NCBI GenBank assembly: GCA_021772235.1
Contig: JAJFMI010000006.1
Location: 1-11,512, forward strand
From: Chlamydiota bacterium
GTDB taxonomy: Bacteria; Chlamydiota; Chlamydiia; Chlamydiales; JAJFMI01
Reading direction: 5' to 3'
DNA: 11,512 nucleotides
In this document: positions 6,664 through 11,512 of the stretch, one piece after another
How positions within the stretch are numbered: the stretch's first letter is position 1
How the letters are laid out: the number at the start of each line of letters is the position of its first letter
Made by a program: the position numbers and the translations under genes
The notes under the pieces: model-generated
Database searches by the model: none
Seen by the model: only the letters and a program-made list of their open reading frames with translations
Told to the model about the DNA's origin: nothing

Positions 6664-7565
6664 GCGTACGCGACCTCACAATCCTCGGCTGTTCCTCGCA
6701 ACATCCCACCCGTCTGCGAAATCAGGGAGCCTACCTTCTCCGTTGGAATGAAGAAGGATTTCTCCTCGATCCAGGTGAAGGCACCCAGCGCCAATTCATC
6801 TTTGCAGAAATCGCCCCGCCCACAGTTACCCGCATCCTCATCAGCCATTTTCACGGCGATCACTGCCTGGGACTTGGCTCGATGCTCATGCGCCTCAACC
6901 TCGATCGCGTGACCCATCCCATCCACTGCTACTATCCTGCTTCTGGAAAAAAATACTTTGATCGCTTGCGCTTCGGCACCATCTATCATGAAGCAATCAA
7001 CGTAATCGAACACCCGATAAAAAAAGCGGGCATTGTGCATGACGATGGCAAATTCAAAATCGAAGCAGACTTCCTGCAACACGGCGTTCAAAATGTAGGT
7101 TACCGCATAACCGAAGCGGACACGCGCAAATACGACAAAGATAAGCTGAAAAAACTCGGTATCCGAGGAGAGCTCATGCGCACACTTGTTCAAAAGGACA
7201 AAATCACCATCGACGATAAAACCATTAACATCGAAGATGTCAGCTGGATCCGTAAAGGCGACACCTTTGCCTCAGTAATCGATACACGCTACTGCCAAAC
7301 TGCCATCGATATTGCTCGCGATGCTAAAATGCTTCTCTGCGAATCGACTTACCTCGAAGAACATAAAAAGCTCGCCCATGACCACTTTCATATGACAGCA
7401 AAGCAAGCAGCGCAAATTGCCAAGCAAGCAAACGCTGAACAGCTCATTATGACCCACTATTCCGCTCGCTACCGCGACATCGTTCCCTTTGAAACCGAAG
7501 CACGCGAAATCTTTCCCAACTCCTACGCCGCCGATGACTTCAAACGTTTCTCTTTTCCCCGATAA
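6660..7565 (+). CDS. rnz: Ribonuclease Z (tRNA 3' endonuclease)
   Basis: 301 residues, metallo-beta-lactamase fold. RNase Z cuts the 3' trailer from tRNA precursors. Zinc ligands visible: HFHGDH with His63, His65, Asp67 and His68, then His141, Asp208 and His266; the general-base region HMT holds His244. These positions fall within a few residues of the Bacillus subtilis enzyme. The usual GDT around the bridging aspartate reads IDT here. The flexible-arm region (about 150-200) is present with KKLGIRGELMRTL. The start at 6660 has a strong AAGGAG four bases upstream and overlaps the rhomboid stop. The protein ends FKRFSFPR; a diverged copy of its last 21 codons lies at 9440-9502. It is the last gene of the lon operon, and no clear terminator follows. 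Confidence 0.96.
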   Translation: MSVRDLTILGCSSQHPTRLRNQGAYLLRWNEEGFLLDPGEGTQRQFIFAEIAPPTVTRILISHFHGDHCLGLGSMLMRLNLDRVTHPIHCYYPASGKKYFDRLRFGTIYHEAINVIEHPIKKAGIVHDDGKFKIEADFLQHGVQNVGYRITEADTRKYDKDKLKKLGIRGELMRTLVQKDKITIDDKTINIEDVSWIRKGDTFASVIDTRYCQTAIDIARDAKMLLCESTYLEEHKKLAHDHFHMTAKQAAQIAKQANAEQLIMTHYSARYRDIVPFETEAREIFPNSYAADDFKRFSFPR

Positions 7566-7622
7566 TTAATACCTCCTATAATTGCTCAATTTTGCGCGAT
7601 TATTGGTGGCATATGTTTGATG

Positions 7623-7651
7623 TTGTTTTTTTTATAATTTAGTGTTATAAT
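7623..7651 (+). promoter_or_regulatory. Strong promoter of the FAD monooxygenase-like gene
   Basis: TTGTTT (7623-7628), a 17-base spacer and a perfect TATAAT (7646-7651) with an extended TG (7643-7644). A T-run lies just after the -35. The expected start near 7658 gives a leader of about 24 bases before the ATG at 7682. It sits in the 110-base gap after rnz, where I see no convincing terminator. Confidence 0.75.
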
Positions 7652-7681
7652 ATATTAAAAAATTATAACAATGTTTTGGTT

Positions 7682-9436
7682 ATGCGTATTCATTCAATAA
7701 ATAACTATATATCAGATTCTGTTTTTCACGCAAATAACAGATGTAAAACTATTTCTACAATAGCTGTTGTATTACTCTCCGGTATTGTTGCTGGACTAAC
7801 CTATTATGTACTTAGGCAATCAAAACCAGAGCTAGCGGAATCTGAGCAATCGGGATGTTCGGATGAGATAGAGTCAAATGATATGCCTGTGAATAGCCTA
7901 AACATTCCTGCTGTTAAATTTGGTAAACTTCCAGATCCACAACGCAATTATTCAGATGATTTGCATAAAACTTATAAAGAATTTTCTAATTCGCATTATG
8001 CTGCGATACAGACGAAAAGAGATCAGGCACTTTCTACTCAAGCACGCCGGTATAAAGTTGTGATTGTTGGCGGGGGACCTGGAGGTCTTGTAGCGGCATA
8101 TGAAGCATATACTCGGGGGTACGACGTAACAATCATCGAGAAACGAAACTATGCGAGAGATCAAATTCTTAGGCTTGCGACTTCAACATATCAATATGTA
8201 AGTGATACGCTTGGTACTCCCTCCATTAATCAACTTATGACAAATGAATTGATACAGGAGGTAAATCAAGGCCAGGCGAATAGGAGTCTGTTTACGGAAA
8301 ATAGATTTTATACAATTGAAGTACGAGATTTTGAAAATTCTTTTGCAACAATGTTGAAAGTTTTAGCAGAAAGAGATCCTAATGGACTTCAATTTTTTTC
8401 AGAGCATACTTTTACACACATTGTTACGCCTACAAGAGAAAATAGTAGTTGGCTTGTAGAGATGCGCTCTAAAAGCCATGGCGAGACAATCAAAGTTCCT
8501 GCAGACATTGTTGTTGGTGCTGATGGAAGCAAAAGTTTTGTGCACGATCTCGAACCATTTTCCAGCAACACATGTTCTACAGCTTGCACATACGGAGCAT
8601 TTACTTTTGAGTATCCTGAAAACCTGTCCAGTATTTTTGTTTCTCTGGCTACAGGTCTCCCTCAAATTATTTATGATGGATATGAGCTCTCCTCAATTGA
8701 GGCGAAACAAGAACACTTGGCATGGATGAAGGATTTTCGAAGAAGATCAAATATTGATGTTGAGCTAGAAGTTATAAACGAGCAAATTTCTGAAGAAAAT
8801 AAAGATACATACGATAGGATATTCACCAGTCAAAATCGAACAAGCGTCCCTGAACTTGACTTTGTGGAAAAAGGAGTTGAACAGCATTTAGCTTCTTTGA
8901 AAGAAGATTTTGGATGGAGTCTTGATCGTTTGCCAGTTAGCAGATTTTTTACTTCATCTGAGACAGTATATTTGGGATGCGAATATCCACATGCGTTACT
9001 GGAGAGTTTACAGGAAAAAAGCGAAGTTGAAGTTGAAGAAAAGCTGGTTCAATGGAGCAAAGCACTGTTAAAGGCTCATCTCCCTAGTGAATTAATTGAA
9101 GAATTAATGCCTCGACACGGCAGTGCATTTTCGCTTTCGTTAAACAAAACAAATCGCGTACATGCGGTTCTAAGTGAATCCGAAAAAAAAATCCATGTTT
9201 TTAGCTTAGGGGATGGGTATGTAACACCGCATTTTTTAACAGGAAGTGGAGCTCAACATGCAATATTAATGGCTAGACGATTAGGGGATCTTTTTTCTCA
9301 AATCCATCAAAACGGGTTAGAAACATTTGATTTCGCTCCTTTTGAAGAGCAGATGAAGGGAAGTGCTAGAGAACTTCACGAGTTAGCTTATAATGCGGGA
9401 TTACTTCAACCGATACAACAACATGGATGTTGCTAA
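7682..9436 (+). CDS. Membrane-anchored FAD-dependent monooxygenase-like protein
   Basis: 584 residues from the ATG at 7682; a TTG two codons earlier (7676) is the alternative start, and neither has a ribosome binding site. A hydrophobic segment (about 26-44) after a 25-residue tail predicts a single N-terminal membrane anchor. A polar linker follows, then a Rossmann FAD site VIVGGGPGG (127-135) with the ribose-binding acidic residue Glu153. GADG (279-282) and SLGDG (508-512) are the second and third conserved motifs of group A flavin monooxygenases (PHBH/MICAL fold). The segment YARDQILRL (157-165) after the FAD site resembles the MICAL-type subfamily, which is an inference. The substrate is unknown. 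The protein ends in HGCC. The gene is AT-rich with codon use unlike rnz and lon, and its stop lies directly before the rnz relic, which suggests acquisition by transfer. Confidence 0.85.
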   Translation: MRIHSINNYISDSVFHANNRCKTISTIAVVLLSGIVAGLTYYVLRQSKPELAESEQSGCSDEIESNDMPVNSLNIPAVKFGKLPDPQRNYSDDLHKTYKEFSNSHYAAIQTKRDQALSTQARRYKVVIVGGGPGGLVAAYEAYTRGYDVTIIEKRNYARDQILRLATSTYQYVSDTLGTPSINQLMTNELIQEVNQGQANRSLFTENRFYTIEVRDFENSFATMLKVLAERDPNGLQFFSEHTFTHIVTPTRENSSWLVEMRSKSHGETIKVPADIVVGADGSKSFVHDLEPFSSNTCSTACTYGAFTFEYPENLSSIFVSLATGLPQIIYDGYELSSIEAKQEHLAWMKDFRRRSNIDVELEVINEQISEENKDTYDRIFTSQNRTSVPELDFVEKGVEQHLASLKEDFGWSLDRLPVSRFFTSSETVYLGCEYPHALLESLQEKSEVEVEEKLVQWSKALLKAHLPSELIEELMPRHGSAFSLSLNKTNRVHAVLSESEKKIHVFSLGDGYVTPHFLTGSGAQHAILMARRLGDLFSQIHQNGLETFDFAPFEEQMKGSARELHELAYNAGLLQPIQQHGCC

Positions 9437-9439
9437 AAA

Positions 9440-9511
9440 AAAGCGCTGAAAATCTTTCCAAGCGCCTATGCACCTGACGACTACAAGCGCTTCACTTTTC
9501 CCTTGATAATT
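9440..9511 (+). pseudogene. Relic of an rnz 3' end (duplicate)
   Basis: Read in the frame starting at 9440, the translation begins KALKIFPSAYAPDDYKRFTFP, which aligns without gaps to the last residues 280-300 of the intact RNase Z. By hand, 13 of 21 residues and 46 of 63 bases agree up to 9502, and most base differences are at third codon positions. The shared GATAATT after the homologous codons is offset by one base, so the original stop is lost and the frame runs on to TGA at 9560-9562. The homology begins four bases after the FAD gene's stop. No start codon or other part of rnz is present. It is a remnant, not a gene. Confidence 0.8.
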
Positions 9512-9552
9512 TCGCAACAATTTGATTGTGAACAAGATAAGAAAGTCTATCT

Positions 9553-9574
9553 TTACGCTTGACGTAACGCGTAA
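9553..9574. promoter_or_regulatory. Candidate HigA operator
   Basis: Three half-sites, TTACG (9553-9557), CGTAA (9563-9567) and CGTAA (9570-9574), make two nested inverted repeats. The outer one is TTACGC-N10-GCGTAA. They surround the -35 box of the higBA promoter, where a HigA dimer would block transcription. Autorepression by HigA is known for the family; binding here is inferred. Confidence 0.55.
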
Positions 9575-9587
9575 TAATTGCTACACT
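9559..9587 (+). promoter_or_regulatory. Promoter of higBA
   Basis: TTGACG (9559-9564), a 17-base spacer and TACACT (9582-9587), with an extended TG at 9579-9580. Seven bases downstream of the -10 is 9594-9595, the first base of the higB ATG, so the transcript should begin at or next to the start codon. Confidence 0.75.
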
Positions 9588-9594
9588 TTTAAGT

Positions 9595-9876
9595 ATGATA
9601 CGATCCTTCAAAAACAAAGATACGAAAAAAGTGTTTGAAGGGAAGTCGGTATTGAAGTGGCGTTCAATAATGAAGCAAGCGCAACGTCGATTACAAGTAT
9701 TGGATGAGGCAGAAATTTTGGATGATTTAAGAAATTTGCCAAGTAATCGATTAGAAGCATTAAAAGGAAATCGAAAAGGACAATATAGTATACGGATAAA
9801 TCAACAGTGGAGAATCTGCTTTAAGTGGCTTAAAGGAGAGCCCCATAATGTTGAAATTGTTGATTATCATAAATAG
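9595..9876 (+). CDS. higB: Toxin HigB (RelE/ParE superfamily mRNA interferase)
   Basis: 93 residues, the usual HigB length. Family hallmarks are the N-terminal IRSFKNKDTKKVF, the central LNxLExLKGNRKGQYSIRIN-like block (here RLEALKGNRKGQYS) and the C-terminal QWRICFKW followed by VEIVDYHK. HigB toxins cut mRNA on the ribosome and slow growth until neutralised by HigA. The insertion KWRSIMKQAQRR (about 22-33) matches the helical region of the plasmid-maintenance killer group. The toxin gene comes first and the antitoxin nine bases later, the order typical of hig and opposite to most toxin-antitoxin operons. There is no ribosome binding site and the predicted transcript start is at the ATG, so translation may be leaderless and weak. 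All family blocks look intact, so it is probably functional. Confidence 0.92.
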   Translation: MIRSFKNKDTKKVFEGKSVLKWRSIMKQAQRRLQVLDEAEILDDLRNLPSNRLEALKGNRKGQYSIRINQQWRICFKWLKGEPHNVEIVDYHK

Positions 9877-9885
9877 AGGTAGAGT

Positions 9886-10185
9886 ATGAAAAATAAAATG
9901 AGACCTATACATCCAGGAGAAATTCTTCAAGATGAACTAGAAGAGTTGGAGCTTTCAGCATCTGCTTTTGCACGTATGTTAGCAGTACCTGTAAATCGCG
10001 TTACTTCTATATTAAATGGAACCCGCTCCGTTACAGCAGATACAGCCTTACGCTTATCACATTTTTTTGGAACATCTGCACAGTTTTGGTTAAATCTACA
10101 ATCTACTTACGATTTAAAAGTAGCAATGAAAGAAAAGGGAAAAACCATTGAAAAAGAAGTTATTCCATACGAAGAAGTTGCTTAG
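9886..10185 (+). CDS. higA: Antitoxin HigA (XRE-family DNA-binding protein)
   Basis: 99 residues. It begins with the family signature RPIHPGEILQDEL (6-18), followed by a helix-turn-helix at about residues 25-60 (SASAFARMLAV, NRVTSILNGTRSVTADTALRLSHFF) and the FWLNLQSTYDL block near residue 70. It neutralises HigB and represses the shared promoter. AGAGGTAGAG precedes the ATG at 9886; a second in-frame ATG at 9898 starts closer to the family signature and is the alternative. The gap from higB is nine bases, so the pair is one operon. Its TAG overlaps the stop of the convergent gene on the other strand (10182-10185). Confidence 0.94.
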   Translation: MKNKMRPIHPGEILQDELEELELSASAFARMLAVPVNRVTSILNGTRSVTADTALRLSHFFGTSAQFWLNLQSTYDLKVAMKEKGKTIEKEVIPYEEVA

Positions 10186-10586
10186 CTGTTGCCATTTATA
10201 ATTTTGCGGACTTCAAGGGAGATTTCGGTGATGTCACCAAGGATGAGGTCTGTCTGCTCACTATCTGTGAGAATTTGTTTTAGCACATTAGAGAGAAGCG
10301 GACTTTGTTTTTCCTGATATTCTTTTGCCGCATCTAAGATAGATGCTTGTGTGCCATTGAATGAAAAGGGAAGAGAGAGCCAGTTGTAAATCAATTGCGC
10401 ATCATATGCAAGTGATTCATCAGAAGACTTTTCCGTTTCCTTTGTATGCGTGTTTAAGTGCAAACAAACTTCGGATATCTCTTTCAGGTAATTTGGTGTT
10501 TCTGCTTTTTTCGGCTGGTTACGCAGATCAAAAAGCGCAAGAATTAACTGGTCGAGTAACTGGGCAAAAGTCTTTTCTTCTTCCAT
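10182..10586 (-). CDS. Hypothetical protein, 134 aa
   Basis: Not recognised. It is an acidic, soluble, probably mostly helical protein with no signal peptide or membrane segment. The first 25 residues (MEEEKTFAQLLDQLILALFD) look amphipathic. It contains few glycines and one cysteine. It lies 21 bases downstream of the SpoU-type methyltransferase on the same strand and is likely the third gene of the ABC-F operon. The ATG at 10586 has no good ribosome binding site, so it may depend on coupling to the upstream gene. Its stop overlaps that of higA by four bases on opposite strands. No homologous function can be offered. Confidence 0.65.
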   Translation of the reverse strand: MEEEKTFAQLLDQLILALFDLRNQPKKAETPNYLKEISEVCLHLNTHTKETEKSSDESLAYDAQLIYNWLSLPFSFNGTQASILDAAKEYQEKQSPLLSNVLKQILTDSEQTDLILGDITEISLEVRKIINGNS

Positions 10587-10607
10587 ATCTGCATGATGGC
10601 AATTTGT

Positions 10608-11312
10608 TTAGGAGATTGCAAGGGGAGTTTTTTGATGGGAAAAAATTTGGGCTGCGGCTATGGCAAAACTATTTGCGACGTTGAGGGAGTTCTTACTGCC
10701 AACTAAGGGGATTTGGACGGCAGCAGTGCATTGCGAGAGCATTTTTTGCGAGATGCCAAATTCTTCATTACCAAGAACGAGGGTAAAGGTTTCTGGAAAT
10801 GTGTAATCAAAGAGAGAGGGAGCGCCTTCAACAGTTTCTAAGGCAATGAGGGGTTGTGGCATTTTTTCTAAATTGCGAGAACAGGGGACTTGGTTTACGC
10901 ATCCCATAGCAGCGTCTTGCACTTTTTTATTATCGATGTAGGGCGTTTTTTCAGAGAAGAAGATTGTAGCTAGGCGGAAGGCTTCCGTTGTGCGCAAAAT
11001 GCTGCCAACGTTATGGGCAGAACGTAGATCATCAAGATAAATTCCAATGGGAAGATAGGGGATGTTTGAGGGGGAATCGCCTTGGCGAATGAGTAGATCG
11101 TGTTCGTTTAGGTTAATCTGGGCTTTTTCTGCGTGGGCTGTGTGGCGGTTGGCCAATTCTTCATGGGTATTTGCAAGAGAGAGTTGGAGCAGGGTTTCTA
11201 TTTTGCGGTAGAAATTGGGGAGGTTTTTTATGAGCGCGCGTAGATTTTCTAGGGCAAGTTTGTGCTTTTGCTTTTCCGTGAGAGAGAGGAATTTGCGTTC
11301 GGAGAAGTTCAT
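10608..11312 (-). CDS. SpoU/TrmH-family RNA 2'-O-methyltransferase
   Basis: 234 residues with the three SPOUT knot motifs. Motif 1 is DDLRSAHNVGSILRTTEAF with Asn101, Gly103 and Arg107. Motif 2 is LVLGNEEFGIS (178-188). Motif 3 is IPLVGSKNSLNVANSFAIA (201-219), where the AdoMet-binding trefoil knot forms. It should methylate a ribose 2'-OH in rRNA or tRNA in the cytoplasm. The first 85 residues are charged and helical and do not match the small L30e-like domain of RlmB by eye, so the target (Gm18 in tRNA, or an rRNA site) is open. The ATG at 11312 overlaps the stop of the upstream ABC-F gene as ATGA; the AAGGG just before it is too close to be a normal ribosome binding site, so translational coupling is likely. 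Confidence 0.92.
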   Translation of the reverse strand: MNFSERKFLSLTEKQKHKLALENLRALIKNLPNFYRKIETLLQLSLANTHEELANRHTAHAEKAQINLNEHDLLIRQGDSPSNIPYLPIGIYLDDLRSAHNVGSILRTTEAFRLATIFFSEKTPYIDNKKVQDAAMGCVNQVPCSRNLEKMPQPLIALETVEGAPSLFDYTFPETFTLVLGNEEFGISQKMLSQCTAAVQIPLVGSKNSLNVANSFAIAAAQIFSHQKTPLAIS

Positions 11313-11512
11313 CCCTTAGACTTTAAGTATTCTTCGAGGGGGCCTGCGAAGAAATGGATGCCATCATCTTCAAAGGCGACGATTTTTGTGGCGACTTCTT
11401 TTAGGAGATCGCGATCGTGTGCGGAGAAGATGGCTGTTCCTTGGAATTCGTGAAGTCCCCAGGCGAGGGCTGAGACGGATTCTAGGTCGAGGTGGTTATT
11501 GGGTTCATCGAG
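11309..11512 (-). CDS. ABC-F family ATPase, C-terminal 67 residues (gene runs off the window)
   Basis: Partial gene; its 5' part lies beyond 11512. The minus-strand frame from the window edge begins LDEPNNHLDLESV, a Walker B plus D-loop typical of the second ATPase domain of ABC-F proteins (EttA, Uup, YbiT group). The H-loop follows as FSAHDRDLL, and the protein ends LEEYLKSKG. ABC-F proteins act on ribosomes and have no membrane domain. In Chlamydia an ABC-F gene (yjjK, CT348 from memory) lies next to xerC at this place. The stop overlaps the methyltransferase start. Which ABC-F subgroup it is cannot be read from this fragment. Confidence 0.9.
   Translation of the reverse strand, partial: LDEPNNHLDLESVSALAWGLHEFQGTAIFSAHDRDLLKEVATKIVAFEDDGIHFFAGPLEEYLKSKG

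Larger units (their letters stand above)
7566..10181. other. Putative accessory islet between rnz and the ABC-F operon
   Basis: This segment holds an AT-rich FAD protein with its own promoter, a duplicate rnz 3' end and a toxin-antitoxin pair, and it stands where xerC follows rnz in Chlamydia (from memory). No integrase, transposase or long direct repeat is visible. The left edge is taken at the rnz stop and the right edge at the convergent gene; the first part, up to the relic at 9440, is the best-supported inserted block. Confidence 0.45.

Noticed and set aside
6639..7193. Minus-strand open frame opposite rnz
   Set aside because: Shadow of rnz, which has all its metal ligands; no independent start signals.
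7555..7575. att core shared between the two rnz ends
   Set aside because: The longest identical stretch is CTTTTCCC, plus an offset GATAATT; too short to claim a site-specific recombination core.
9441..9492. AAGCGCT at 9441 and AGCGCTT at 9486 as a possible terminator or att repeat
   Set aside because: The arms are seven bases and 38 bases apart with no T run, and the second arm is part of the rnz-homologous codons.

Overview
This window looks like a chromosome segment from a member of the Chlamydiae outside the Chlamydiaceae (a Waddlia-, Parachlamydia-, Simkania- or Estrella-like environmental chlamydia). The main reason is gene order. The run dnaJ, rpsU, tsaB, lon, rnz, and then an ABC-F ATPase further on is the order I remember from Chlamydia trachomatis (CT341 to CT348). 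The match rests on memory and no search was run, so the genus is not determined.

Layout. Positions 20-2611 are on the minus strand: a small membrane-anchored protein of unknown function, dnaJ, rpsU (bS21) and tsaB. A good promoter overlaps the tsaB stop and drives rpsU, and a hairpin followed by a U-rich tract separates rpsU from dnaJ. tsaB and lon diverge from a 40-base gap with overlapping promoters. Positions 2652-7565 are a tight plus-strand operon in which every junction overlaps: lon, a heptose/glycerol-phosphate type nucleotidyltransferase, a rhomboid intramembrane protease, and RNase Z. The core theme is housekeeping: protein folding and degradation, translation, and tRNA maturation (t6A modification and 3' end processing).

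Positions 7566-10181 look like an accessory islet, more AT-rich than the core. It holds a single-pass membrane-anchored FAD monooxygenase-like protein with its own strong promoter, then a short decayed duplicate of the rnz 3' end, then a HigB/HigA toxin-antitoxin pair. The toxin's promoter places the transcript start on or beside its ATG, and inverted half-sites overlap the -35 box. In Chlamydia, xerC follows rnz at this position; no xerC is present here. The rnz 3' relic beginning four bases after the FAD gene's stop codon is the most informative structure in the window, because it marks where something was inserted or exchanged.

Positions 10182-11512 are on the minus strand, read from right to left: the 3' end of an ABC-F ATPase, a SpoU/TrmH-family RNA methyltransferase joined to it by an ATGA overlap, and a 134-residue protein of unknown function whose stop codon overlaps that of higA on the opposite strand. 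No rRNA, tRNA, CRISPR array or insertion-sequence transposase was seen, and no stretch longer than about 160 bases lacks a gene.
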